This document shows, piece after piece, positions 1 through 8,196 of a stretch of 64,000 bases of DNA. How positions within the stretch are numbered: position 1 is the first letter of the stretch; every line of letters starts with the position of its first letter. This DNA comes from Oceanobacillus timonensis (GTDB lineage: Bacteria > Bacillota > Bacilli > Bacillales > Amphibacillaceae). Where the stretch lies: the NCBI RefSeq assembly GCF_900166635.1, contig NZ_LT800497.1, positions 1,692,368 through 1,756,367 on the forward strand. The letters are read 5' to 3'. The notes under the pieces are model-generated. The model was not told the origin of the DNA. It searched no databases and saw nothing but the letters and a program-made list of their open reading frames with translations. Both the position numbers and the translations under genes were made by a program.

Positions 1-1104
1 TTTTTTATTGCAGCAGGGGTTATTATGGGTGGAGGAGCAATTATCAAACGGTTATTAAATTTGTCAGATGAATTGTTAGGATTTTTACCTGGCGGTTTAG
101 CATTAGTAGCCATTATTACTTCGATGTTTTTTTCAGCAATAAGTGGTTCTGGACCCGCGACGGTAGCAGCTATCGGGACATTGCTCATACCTGCAATGGT
201 TAAACAAGGGTATAATCCAGGCTTTGCAACTGGAGTGGTGGCGACAGCTGGGACAATTGGAGTTATTATTCCTCCTAGTAACCCTTTGGTTATTTATGGT
301 GTTGTATCGCAAGAGTCTATCTCTCAATTATTTCTTGCTGGTATCCTTCCAGGCGTTTTTACCGGCATCATTTTATTAATTGTAACTTTTATCATTTCCA
401 AGAAAAATGGCTGGCAGGGTGAACGAACATCATTTAATCTCAAAAATTCCGCAAAGGCTGCTTGGGACGCTAAACTTGCGTTATTGGTTCCAGTGATCAT
501 TTTAGGCGGGATTTATGGCGGCTTTATGACTCCTACCGAAGCTGCAGCAGTAGCCGCTGCTTATGGTATTGTTGTCGGTATGTTTGTATATAAAGATTTA
601 GGCTTAAAAGGTGTTTATCAAAGCCTTGTTAAAGCAGGCATTACTTCTTCCATGATTATAATGTTAATGATTATGGCAAGCATATTTGGCCGGTTAATCA
701 CATTGGAACAAGTGGCAGAAATTGTGGCTGAATTTGTCTTATCATTAAGTGAAAATAAATACATCATCCTCTTATTCTTAAATCTATTCTTATTACTTAT
801 CGGTTTAGTATTAGAAGCATTGGCCGCAATCGTAATACTGACGCCGATACTATTACCAATGGCCATGGCAGTTGGCCTTGACCCAGTTCATTTTGGACTG
901 ATAATGATCTTTAACTTAGCAGTAGGTTTTATTACACCCCCAGTCGGAGTTAATTTATTTGTAGCAGCCAGTACTGCGAAAATCAAAATCGAAGAAATTA
1001 TTAAAGGAAATAAATATTTACTCTTAACGATGATTGTTCTTCTTATATTACTTACGTACATTCCAGAACTTAGTATGTGGCTGCCGGAGTTGGTGAGAAG
1101 TTAA
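1..1104 (+). CDS. TRAP transporter large permease, DctM type (3' part, start outside window)
   Basis: The reading frame is open from the first base, so only the last 367 residues are present. They contain several hydrophobic segments and Gly/Pro-rich turns such as ISGSGPATVAAIG and GVIIPPSNPLVIYG, which are typical of the large membrane subunit (DctM) of tripartite ATP-independent periplasmic transporters. These import small organic acids or sulfonates using an ion gradient and a binding protein (DctP), with a small membrane subunit (DctQ). DctP and DctQ would be expected just upstream, outside the window. The stop lies 31 bp before the alcohol dehydrogenase gene, so the two are probably co-transcribed. 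Clustering with Xsc suggests that the substrate is a C2 sulfonate, but that is inference. Confidence 0.92.
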   Translation, partial: FFIAAGVIMGGGAIIKRLLNLSDELLGFLPGGLALVAIITSMFFSAISGSGPATVAAIGTLLIPAMVKQGYNPGFATGVVATAGTIGVIIPPSNPLVIYGVVSQESISQLFLAGILPGVFTGIILLIVTFIISKKNGWQGERTSFNLKNSAKAAWDAKLALLVPVIILGGIYGGFMTPTEAAAVAAAYGIVVGMFVYKDLGLKGVYQSLVKAGITSSMIIMLMIMASIFGRLITLEQVAEIVAEFVLSLSENKYIILLFLNLFLLLIGLVLEALAAIVILTPILLPMAMAVGLDPVHFGLIMIFNLAVGFITPPVGVNLFVAASTAKIKIEEIIKGNKYLLLTMIVLLILLTYIPELSMWLPELVRS

Positions 1105-1135
1105 ATAACTATAAGTGGTAAAGGGAGGAAATTAT

Positions 1136-2326
1136 ATGGATTCAATATTTCAGCCAAAACAAATTACGATAGGTGAAAACAGCTTACAAGACATTGGGAA
1201 GTGTGCTAAAAAGCAAAAAATCACACGCTTGTTGGTTATAATAGATAAATTTTTAACAACAGAACCGTTAAATTATGATGATAAAGTGAATCAAATGATA
1301 AAAAAGGAAAATATTGTTGTAACTTTCTTTTCGGATTATCAAGGAGAACCAACTACTGACCATTTAAAAGCAGCTTTAAGCGTTGCGAAAAAAGAACGGA
1401 TTAATGGCGTAGCTGCTATTGGAGGAGGGAGTGCAATTGATATTGCGAAAGCAACAGCACTTTTTTATAGGGACCCTCAGATGGAATGGAGTGCAATAAC
1501 GAAGCAGGACAGTCTAAAAAGACTGCCTTTAATAGCTGTTCCGACTACTGCAGGAACAGGTTCTGAAGCAACGAAGGTTATGGTTATTACAGATAAAAAA
1601 AAAGGCATCAAAATGAATCCAGGGCATTCCGATTTAATTCCTGATATAGCTATACTTGATCCAGTTTTAACGAGTAGTTTGCCGAAACAATTTACTGCAT
1701 ATACCGGAGTGGATGCTTTAACGCATGCAATTGAAGCCTTTGTATCAACAAAAGCCAACTTAGCAACGGATCAATATGCGTTAACAGCGATTCAAATTGC
1801 AGGGAGATCTTTACCAGTTGTATACAATGATGGAAGGAATATTCCAGCCAGAGAAGAAATGTTGTTAGCCAGTACGTATGCGGGAATTGCATTTTCTAAT
1901 GCTTCTACAAATTTAGCTCATGCTGCTGGAAGAGCGTTAGGATCCAGATTCCATATTCCACATGGATTAAGTGTAGCAGTGTTATTGCCGCTAGTTATGC
2001 GCTTTGGTTTGCAGGAAGCTCCTGAAAGATATGCGCAAATTGCGATTGCTTTAGGAGAGAATGCAAATAAAGATATACATGAACTTGCTGAGCAATCGAT
2101 ACAAATTATTGAAAAGTATTGTGATGATTTTCAAATATGGAAGGATGCTTTGAACTATATTCACCTTCAGGATTTACAGGATAACATTGACTGCTTAGTA
2201 AAAGATGCTTTGAATGGGAATGGTATTTTAACTAATCGAATTGTCCCTTCAAGCTCTGATATAAGAAAATTATTTTTAAACTTGGTTGAAAAATTAAATA
2301 AAGTAAAAGCAATCAAACAAGTATAA
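1136..2326 (+). CDS. Iron-containing alcohol dehydrogenase, candidate sulfoacetaldehyde reductase/isethionate dehydrogenase
   Basis: 396-residue group III (iron-dependent) alcohol dehydrogenase. Visible features are the nucleotide-binding loop GGGSAIDIAKA near residue 100 and the four metal ligands of the family, at about D192 and H196 (DALTHAIEAF), H262 (NLAHAAG) and H276 (IPHGLS). The ATG at 1136 follows AAGGGAGGA; a GTG at 1115 in the same frame lacks a proper ribosome binding site. The gene sits between a TRAP permease and, after a LysR gene, Xsc. Some Fe-ADHs (SarD, TauF) interconvert sulfoacetaldehyde and isethionate, so that reaction is proposed from context. Other alcohol or aldehyde substrates remain possible; the family call is firm and the substrate is not. 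Confidence 0.85.
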   Translation: MDSIFQPKQITIGENSLQDIGKCAKKQKITRLLVIIDKFLTTEPLNYDDKVNQMIKKENIVVTFFSDYQGEPTTDHLKAALSVAKKERINGVAAIGGGSAIDIAKATALFYRDPQMEWSAITKQDSLKRLPLIAVPTTAGTGSEATKVMVITDKKKGIKMNPGHSDLIPDIAILDPVLTSSLPKQFTAYTGVDALTHAIEAFVSTKANLATDQYALTAIQIAGRSLPVVYNDGRNIPAREEMLLASTYAGIAFSNASTNLAHAAGRALGSRFHIPHGLSVAVLLPLVMRFGLQEAPERYAQIAIALGENANKDIHELAEQSIQIIEKYCDDFQIWKDALNYIHLQDLQDNIDCLVKDALNGNGILTNRIVPSSSDIRKLFLNLVEKLNKVKAIKQV

Positions 2327-2480
2327 TCATACAAAGATTCATCATACAATTAATTCTGGATAGAAAAGAAAGTATCTTATTATAAAATATTTATTGTTTA
2401 ACTGGTCGTGATGTCGGTATGTCTGTTAAAAATTATAAGTTCCTTCTATTAAAAATGACAGATTGATGGGATGGGAAAAT

Positions 2481-3407
2481 ATGAATTATGAAAAATTAAA
2501 AACTTTTATCGTGGTGGCTGAAAAGAAAAGCTTTTCTGAAGCTGCAAAACTATTATTTGTTACCCAGCCTGCCATTACAGCACAGATTAAAGCTTTAGAA
2601 GAGGAATTAAGCACGAAATTATTTGAACGGACTACCAAGAAAGTGAACTTAACTCAATCAGGAATAACTTTGATGAACCATGCAAAGGAAATTGTACGAT
2701 TAAATGATATTACCCGTAAAGAAATCATGGAAATAGAGAATACACTTCATGGAGAATTAAGCATTGGTTGCAGCTTCACAATTGGAGAATATATTGTGCC
2801 TGAATTTTTAAAGAAATTTAAAGATATGTACCCGCTAATCCAAATAAAAGTAGATATTACAAACTCTAATAATATCCTTTCGGAAATTAAAAATCAGCGT
2901 GTTGATGTCGGTTTAATTGAAAAACCGATCGATGACACAGACATAATTGTGGAATCCTTTTTAGAAGACGAATTGGTTCTTATTGCTTCTCCGTTATCTT
3001 TTTCATCAGAAAATCTTGTTATTTCAGTGGATGAATTGAAAGCGTTGCCTCTAATTGTTAGAGAAAAAGGTTCTGGTACAAGAGCAGTAGTAAATCAATA
3101 TTTAAATGAATCTGGTGTGAAAGAAGAAGAATTGAACATTGTGATGGAATTAGGAAGTACAGAAGCAGTTAAAGCAGCAGTAGAAGCAAAATTAGGAGTC
3201 TCTATTACTTCTAAAAGTGCCATAAAAAAAGAACAGAAACTGAATTTATTAACAGCTTATAAAGTAAAGGATATGTCTTTCTATCGTCTTTTTTATACTG
3301 CTTATGGAAAAAATCAAGTTTTGAAATCTACAGCAGAGTTATTTATTGAAGAATTATATAAGATGACCAAGAAAAGGAGGGAGTTAATTTTATCACAGAA
3401 TTTTTGA
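2481..3407 (+). CDS. LysR family transcriptional regulator
   Basis: 308 residues with an N-terminal winged helix-turn-helix (residues 1-60, SEAAKLLFVTQPAITAQIKALEEEL) followed by a periplasmic-binding-protein-like effector domain (from about residue 90). The start at 2481 (MNYEKLKTF) matches the normal LysR beginning; an in-frame TTG at 2463 would add six residues. It lies between the Fe-ADH gene and xsc, all on the same strand, and probably controls the sulfonate genes in response to the substrate or an intermediate. The 154-bp gap before it may hold its own promoter. LysR genes are often divergent from their targets; here it is collinear, which is slightly unusual. Confidence 0.9.
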   Translation: MNYEKLKTFIVVAEKKSFSEAAKLLFVTQPAITAQIKALEEELSTKLFERTTKKVNLTQSGITLMNHAKEIVRLNDITRKEIMEIENTLHGELSIGCSFTIGEYIVPEFLKKFKDMYPLIQIKVDITNSNNILSEIKNQRVDVGLIEKPIDDTDIIVESFLEDELVLIASPLSFSSENLVISVDELKALPLIVREKGSGTRAVVNQYLNESGVKEEELNIVMELGSTEAVKAAVEAKLGVSITSKSAIKKEQKLNLLTAYKVKDMSFYRLFYTAYGKNQVLKSTAELFIEELYKMTKKRRELILSQNF

Positions 3408-3531
3408 AATAAATCCTTAAGGAGGTGTTTGAAAAAAACACGATGCAGAAAGATTAATATGCCTTTTACCAATGTTTCAGGTTGATTATTCGAAGCAATT
3501 CTTAAATAAAAAATGTTTGGGAGGAATTACA

Positions 3532-5310
3532 ATGACAAAGCAATCTTTGGATATGGAACAGATGACAAATCAAAAAATGAAGATGACTCCAAGTGAAGCA
3601 ATTGTGGAAACATTAGTAGCAGAAGGGGTAAAAGAAGTTTATGGTATTGTAGGATCGGCGTTTATGGATATGCTTGATTTGTTCCCTACAGCAGGAATTC
3701 GATTTCTTCCAGTAAGACATGAACAAAGTGCAGCACATATGGCGGATGCTTATACACGTGTTTCAGGCACTGCTGGAGTTGTTATCGGTCAAAACGGTCC
3801 TGGAATTACAAATATGGTAACATCTGTTGCTGCTGCAAACCAGGCACATACACCAATGGTGATTATTTCTCCATCAGCGGGCACTCCGACAATTGGCTGG
3901 GATGGATTTCAAGAAGCGAATCAAGTCTCTATTTTCCAGGATATCACAAAAGAAACGGTAAGAGTTACGCATAAAAGTAGAGTTACAGATTGTTTACGTA
4001 CAGCATTTCGGATAGCTTATGCCGAGCGTGGACCAGTACTTTATGATATCCCACGTGATTTATTTTATGGAGAGTTGGAAGATCAGATATTACAGCCATA
4101 CCAATATCGGGTAGATTCTCGTGGGAGTGGAGATCCTGTATTATTAGATAAAGCAGCAGACTTATTAAAGAATGCAGAATACCCGGTGATTATTTCTGGC
4201 CGTGGAGTCGTTGATTCCGATGGAGTAAATGTTGTAAAACAGATTGCTGAACATTTAACAATCCCGACCGCTGTTTCTTATATGCATAATGATGCTTTTC
4301 CAGCGGAACACTCATTGGCTGTAGGCCCAATTGGATATATGGGCTCTAAGGCAGCAATGTATACTCTCCAGAAAGCAGATGTCGTATTAGCGATAGGAAC
4401 ACGGTTGTCTGTATTCGGTACGCTGCCTTGTTACGATATTGATTATTTTCCGAAAGATGCTAAAATCATTCAAATTGATATCAATCCAAGAAATATTGCC
4501 AGAACGCATCCAGTGGAAGTGGGGATTATAGGAGATGCAAATGCGGCAACAAAAGCATTATATGAAAAACTGACAGTGGAGTTACCAAATGCTGTAGAAA
4601 GTCAAGCCAGACTAGAAGAAATTGCAACAGTCAAAGAAGAATGGGAGCAAGAACTAATTGATTTGGCAATGGAGGACGGAAATCCGATTAATCCGCGCCG
4701 TGCTTTACTAGAATTAACAAAAGCAATACCTGAAAATACGATTATTTCTACAGATATTGGGAATGTTTCCTCGACAGCAAATGCATATTTAAAATTTAAT
4801 CAAACGAGACGTCATATTGCTGCCTTAACATTTGGAAATACAGGTTTTGCATATCCATCAGCACTTGGAGCGCAATTGGCAGAGCCTTATACGCCAGTAG
4901 TCGCAATCATTGGTGATGGAGCATGGGGAATGAGCCTGCATGAAGTAAGTACTGCAGTAGAGCAAAATATCCCAGTAATTGCTTGTGTATTTAATAATAA
5001 GTCGTGGGCAGCAGAGAAGAAAAATCAAGTGGATTATTATGATAACCGCTATGTTGGTTCCGATATCAAAGCTCCGGATTTTGCAGAAGTAGCTAAATCA
5101 ATGGGAGCTTTGGGATACACTATTGAAAATGCAACAGATATTGGACCGATAATAAAGGAAGCATTAAGCTTACGCAAACCTGCTGTTGTCAATATATATG
5201 TTGATGGAACTCAACTAGCACCTCCTTTTCGAAGAGATGCATTACAAATGCCAACACGCTACCTTAATAAATATAAACATTTAGATTATGAAGTGTGGGG
5301 AAAGAAATAA
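3532..5310 (+). CDS. xsc: Sulfoacetaldehyde acetyltransferase (Xsc)
   Basis: 592-residue thiamine-diphosphate enzyme that converts sulfoacetaldehyde and phosphate into acetyl phosphate and sulfite, in the cytoplasm. Domain order is Pyr (with the catalytic Glu in [16 protein letters not shown]), a central Rossmann-like domain ([10 protein letters not shown]) and the PP domain with the ThDP/Mg motif GDGAWGMS...NN. Segments typical of Xsc rather than acetolactate synthase include [28 protein letters not shown] and the C-terminal FRRDAL. The ATG at 3532 is preceded by GGGAGG; an upstream ATG at 3472 has no ribosome binding site. No phosphotransacetylase gene follows, unlike many xsc clusters. A terminator-like hairpin lies at 5321-5357. 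Confidence 0.95.
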   Translation: MTKQSLDMEQMTNQKMKMTPSEAIVETLVAEGVKEVYGIVGSAFMDMLDLFPTAGIRFLPVRHEQSAAHMADAYTRVSGTAGVVIGQNGPGITNMVTSVAAANQAHTPMVIISPSAGTPTIGWDGFQEANQVSIFQDITKETVRVTHKSRVTDCLRTAFRIAYAERGPVLYDIPRDLFYGELEDQILQPYQYRVDSRGSGDPVLLDKAADLLKNAEYPVIISGRGVVDSDGVNVVKQIAEHLTIPTAVSYMHNDAFPAEHSLAVGPIGYMGSKAAMYTLQKADVVLAIGTRLSVFGTLPCYDIDYFPKDAKIIQIDINPRNIARTHPVEVGIIGDANAATKALYEKLTVELPNAVESQARLEEIATVKEEWEQELIDLAMEDGNPINPRRALLELTKAIPENTIISTDIGNVSSTANAYLKFNQTRRHIAALTFGNTGFAYPSALGAQLAEPYTPVVAIIGDGAWGMSLHEVSTAVEQNIPVIACVFNNKSWAAEKKNQVDYYDNRYVGSDIKAPDFAEVAKSMGALGYTIENATDIGPIIKEALSLRKPAVVNIYVDGTQLAPPFRRDALQMPTRYLNKYKHLDYEVWGKK

Positions 5311-5320
5311 ACGAATACCT

Positions 5321-5357
5321 AAAAATTCCGTACCGATATATTCGGTGCGGGATTTTT
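5321..5357 (+). terminator. Rho-independent terminator after xsc
   Basis: An inverted repeat with arms AAAAATTCCGTACCGA and TCGGTGCGGGATTTTT ends in a T-rich stretch 11 bp after the xsc stop. A second imperfect hairpin (13-bp arms, 11 pairs) follows at 5371-5406. Confidence 0.8.
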
Positions 5358-5450
5358 AGAAATATTTAAACAGCCTGGCACCGTTGGAATATCGGTACCA
5401 AGCTGTTGCATAGGATTTTTGTTTTTTACTGTCTACTTGACAGGGAGCAG

Positions 5451-5565
5451 TTCAGCGATCGCCTTACACTTCACCTTCTCATTTTTGGCAACAGCTGTAT
5501 AGAAGTAATGATCAACCCCTGTTCCAATGGAAAGGAAGTTACCTTTTAAAGGGCGAAAGTTTAGT
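5451..5565. repeat. Truncated copy of the 530-bp TIR element
   Basis: About 115 bp resemble the terminal part of the element at 37329-37861: a CGCCTTACACTT segment, a central tract with CCTGTTCC and GGAAGTT, then TTTTAAAGGGCGAAAGTTTAGT, which corresponds to the terminal inverted repeat with one change. The rest of the element is absent. It lies in the 365-bp gap between xsc and the coat genes, which holds nothing else except the hairpins after xsc. Confidence 0.65.
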
Positions 5566-5675
5566 AAGATAAGTAAAGGCAACAACAAATTTCTTTTTCA
5601 TTCTCTTATGAAAGCATATAAAATCATGGTTCGGGCATAATAACCTTGATTAATTTTTGGAAAGGGGTTTGTCTG

Positions 5676-5861
5676 ATGAGCCAATTAACGCAAACTGAAC
5701 TGGAAACGTTGCGCAAAGTTATTGGAGAGCACGGGATGATTGTGAATAAGCTGGAGGCTTATGCTGAGCAGGCACAAGATCCGGAATTTAAATCGATTCT
5801 ACAATTTGATGCACAGGATGCTCGTAATGCACAGCAACAACTAATGTCATTTTTACAATAG
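5676..5861 (+). CDS. Small spore coat-like protein (CotF-related)
   Basis: 61 residues beginning MSQLTQTELETLRKVIGEHG, a helical polypeptide rich in Gln and Ala that resembles the small N-terminal partner of CotF/YraG-type spore coat proteins. The ATG at 5676 lies after GGAAAGGGG with a suitable gap; an upstream in-frame start at 5646 is less likely. It is 14 bp from a larger protein of the same class, so the two probably form one sporulation-phase operon. The exact location in the spore coat cannot be read from the sequence. Confidence 0.75.
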   Translation: MSQLTQTELETLRKVIGEHGMIVNKLEAYAEQAQDPEFKSILQFDAQDARNAQQQLMSFLQ

Positions 5862-5875
5862 GAGGATGATTTGAA

Positions 5876-6130
5876 ATGTTTCAGGATAAAGAAATGGTGA
5901 ATGATTATTTAAACGGTCTTAATGCAAGTTTGAAAGGTTATGCTGGTTATATTTCCGAATCAAATAATCCCGAGTTGCGCCAAAAATTTGTAGAGCTGAG
6001 AAATAGGGATGAAGCACGCCAATTGAAAGTATATCAATATGCATTGCAACACGGTTATTACCAGCCGGGACAATCAGCAAGTCCGCAAGAAATACAACAA
6101 GTACAGACGGAATTATCTCAAGGCAGCTGA
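5876..6130 (+). CDS. Spore coat protein, CotF family
   Basis: 84 residues starting MFQDKEMVNDYLNGLNASLKGYAGY, which matches the coat F domain (ferritin-like helices). The tail YQPGQSASPQEIQQVQTELSQ is Gln-rich, as in CotF relatives. A GGAGG ribosome binding site lies just before the ATG. The gene follows the 61-residue partner directly and is closed by a bidirectional hairpin at 6204-6247. Coat F proteins are structural proteins of the endospore coat, made in the mother cell. Confidence 0.85.
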   Translation: MFQDKEMVNDYLNGLNASLKGYAGYISESNNPELRQKFVELRNRDEARQLKVYQYALQHGYYQPGQSASPQEIQQVQTELSQGS

Positions 6131-6203
6131 CGAGGGAAAACGTATGTAAAGCATGGAGCTTAACATGACATAACTCGAGTGATTTACAAGCCGTCCATGT
6201 ATT

Positions 6204-6247
6204 AAAAAAACGAGAAGTCTATTTCTTGCATAGGCTTCTCGTTTTTA
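6204..6247. terminator. Bidirectional terminator between the coat genes and the LuxR-type gene
   Basis: Long inverted repeat: AAAAACGAGAAGTCTAT, a 7-base loop, then ATAGGCTTCTCGTTTTT (one mismatch). A-rich and T-rich flanks allow termination on both strands between the convergent genes. Confidence 0.85.
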
Positions 6248-6261
6248 AATGACTGTATTTC

Positions 6262-6885
6262 CTATATCCAGCCTTTTCGATATGCTAAAAGCATTGCATT
6301 GGTCCGGTCATTAACATTAAGCTTCCGTAAAACAGTTGTTACATGGTTTTTCACCGTTTTATCCGAGATTTCTAAGTTGCTGGCGATAATTTCATTATTA
6401 TTTCCTCTGGATATTTCAAGTAAAACATCCCATTCCCGTTTAGTAAGAAGACCTTCCGGACGGGATTGTAACGTGGACGCCAGAGTTAAAAACTGATCGT
6501 GCAACGCTTTAGCCAATTCAGGATAAACGTAAATATATCCTTCATGAATGAAACGAATCCCTGAAATAATCTCGTTTAAGCTCATATTCTTAACAAAGAA
6601 TCCATCTATATTAAATTCATATAAGCGGATTGTATCTTTCATATGCAAATTAGGGAGGATAATTGCCGTTTTAACATCTTTTAATTGCTCTTGTTCCAAT
6701 ATACGGGTTACATCGTTGTATTGATAAATTGGAATCATAATTAAATCCGGTTTATTAGATGAATCAAGCTGAAAGTCATCTAATTCTCTTAAAGATAAGA
6801 TAGCAATATTTAAATTCGTTTTTTCAGATAACGTAAATGCATCAATAAAATTAAAAGTTGAGTTTGAAGTTGGCGTAATACTCAA
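6262..6885 (-). CDS. LuxR-type regulator with a degenerate receiver domain
   Basis: About 207 residues. The C-terminal third is a LuxR/GerE-type helix-turn-helix (LLTKREWDVLLEISRGNNN through SDKTVKNHVTTVLRKL). The N-terminal part has the shape of a response-regulator receiver (PDLIMIPIYQYND, then GFFVKNMSLNEII), but the phosphoacceptor Asp is replaced by Pro in IMIPIYQ and the acidic pair near the N-terminus is missing. It is therefore probably not phosphorylated. The start is uncertain: CAGGAG abuts the ATG at 6894 with no gap, while the TTG at 6885 lies 9 nt downstream of it and is preferred. No sensor kinase is adjacent. Confidence 0.8.
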   Translation of the reverse strand: MSITPTSNSTFNFIDAFTLSEKTNLNIAILSLRELDDFQLDSSNKPDLIMIPIYQYNDVTRILEQEQLKDVKTAIILPNLHMKDTIRLYEFNIDGFFVKNMSLNEIISGIRFIHEGYIYVYPELAKALHDQFLTLASTLQSRPEGLLTKREWDVLLEISRGNNNEIIASNLEISDKTVKNHVTTVLRKLNVNDRTNAMLLAYRKGWI

Positions 6886-7248
6886 TATTATCATCTCCTG
6901 TCGTTTAAGTAAGTAAGTTCGTGATGTCAATAAGAATGAAGAATCATGCGATCTTGAGTCTTGCTTCTAATTTGCTAATTTTGAAAAACGATTCTAAATA
7001 TTATATATTTAAGAATACAGGTATGGAGTGTCTTATCTTGCAGATAGCAATGTCCCATCATCAAATATAGCATACGATTGAAGATATTTAAATTTTGTAA
7101 CAGTTTCTTAATATAAAATGATATTTAAATCCTGGTTTAAAAAAGTCAAAGTACCTACTTAAGCATGAATAGCCGGGTAATATATCAATTAAAAAGTTTA
7201 AGTTACCTAAAACTTTTTAATTGATATTATCAGATAATCCTCCGAAAT
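6886..7248. other. AT-rich intergenic region with a long hairpin
   Basis: 363 bp without a gene. It contains the upstream region of the LuxR-type gene and, at 7182-7227, a perfect 18-bp inverted repeat (ATATCAATTAAAAAGTTT with its complement and a 10-base loop). The hairpin lies downstream of the SLAP-domain gene on the minus strand and may act as its terminator, although no clear T-run follows it. Nothing else is recognised. Confidence 0.6.
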
Positions 7249-7656
7249 TTATGGAAGTAAATGATCGTTGCTTGTTTTGGGGCAAACTAAACGGCCGTTT
7301 AAGTTAATGGAGTTATTGGTAAAGCTGGATTTTGGAAAGATAAAAGTCCAGGGCATACTGGAGTCAGGAGGAACTAAAACCCTGTCTAAAGTGAATTCTT
7401 CTCTCGCTTTAACCGTATCATTTTCTATATATTCCAGTGTAGAATGGTTAAATGAATATGCCTGCCTACTAAAATTATTAATCAAAACAGTAACCAATAG
7501 ATCGGATCGGTGATTTCTTGCTTGCCATAAAGGGGTGAAAGTAATTGGATTATCCGCTGACTCAGCTGGTACGTTATGATGGAAAGTTTGTTCAATTTTT
7601 TGCCGGTCTATATCTGGAAGGGCTTTATCCCATTTTGGCTCAAAAACAAGGTTCAT
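7249..7656 (-). CDS. SLAP-domain protein (S-layer associated)
   Basis: 135 residues starting MNLVFEPKWDKALPDIDRQ. Segments such as FTPLWQARNHRSDLLVTVLINNF and STLEYIEND...PPDSSMPWTFIFP match, from memory, the SLAP domain found in proteins associated with S-layer assembly and accessory Sec systems of Bacillaceae. No signal peptide is visible, so it may act in the cytoplasm. AGGAGG precedes the ATG. Larger family members carry two such domains; this one has a single copy. It is divergent from the DUF2187 gene. The function is inferred only from domain resemblance. Confidence 0.7.
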   Translation of the reverse strand: MNLVFEPKWDKALPDIDRQKIEQTFHHNVPAESADNPITFTPLWQARNHRSDLLVTVLINNFSRQAYSFNHSTLEYIENDTVKAREEFTLDRVLVPPDSSMPWTFIFPKSSFTNNSINLNGRLVCPKTSNDHLLP

Positions 7657-7814
7657 AACAAATCCTCCTAACTAGATACCTTGATTATATAAGATTCGGT
7701 CGCAGGAATAAATTTTTAGCGTTTCTTTTGAAAAAAAATATGATTCGTTTTAGACTTGTGGTACGATAAGTGGAGTGAATCACTCGTCCGCTATGAATGA
7801 AGGAGGTTATAAAC

Positions 7815-8108
7815 ATGGAAGAGGAAAATTTAGACCAGGAACAAGACCAAGAACAGAACCAAGAACAGGAGCAAGAACAGGAACAAGGGCAGATAATAGA
7901 GCCAATACAAGAACAAGAGCCTGTGAAGCAAGAGGACATGGCAGAAGTCGGAGAAACGATTAGTATTGTCCGGGGAGAGTATAAAGGAGAAAAAGCAGAG
8001 GTTCTTCTTATACGCGATAATTCCGTGATTGTCCGTATCGGAAATCATCCTTCTACAGGAGAACCGATTAAAACGGTCGTCAATCATAAAAATTATAAAA
8101 GAAAATAA
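7815..8108 (+). CDS. DUF2187 (KOW-like) protein with a Glu/Gln repeat N-terminus
   Basis: 97 residues. The first ~35 are a nearly perfect alternation of Glu/Asp and Gln, encoded by repeated GAACAA/CAGGAA-like hexamers at 7831-7890. The rest (EVGETISIVRGEYKGEKAEV...NSVIVRIG) is a small beta-barrel of the DUF2187 type, resembling a KOW motif. GGAGG precedes the ATG at 7815; an in-frame upstream ATG at 7797 overlaps this site. DUF2187 proteins are widespread in Bacilli and of unknown role. The Glu/Gln tract is probably a disordered tail of variable length. Confidence 0.75.
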   Translation: MEEENLDQEQDQEQNQEQEQEQEQGQIIEPIQEQEPVKQEDMAEVGETISIVRGEYKGEKAEVLLIRDNSVIVRIGNHPSTGEPIKTVVNHKNYKRK

Positions 8109-8152
8109 ATGAAAAGCTCCGGCATGGTTTGATATGCCGGAGCTTTTCATTT
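8107..8152. terminator. Bidirectional terminator
   Basis: A 19-bp perfect stem (AAATGAAAAGCTCCGGCAT and its complement) with an 8-base loop separates the convergent DUF2187 and fruA genes and can terminate both. Confidence 0.9.
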
Positions 8153-8196
8153 ATAGAAACAACATCAGTGCAACATTCCCTGAGTGTAAAAATCTT

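Noticed and set aside
7775-7963. Arg/Thr-rich ORF overlapping the DUF2187 gene
   Set aside because: It is the shifted frame of the Glu/Gln hexamer repeat; the GGAGG site serves the DUF2187 start.
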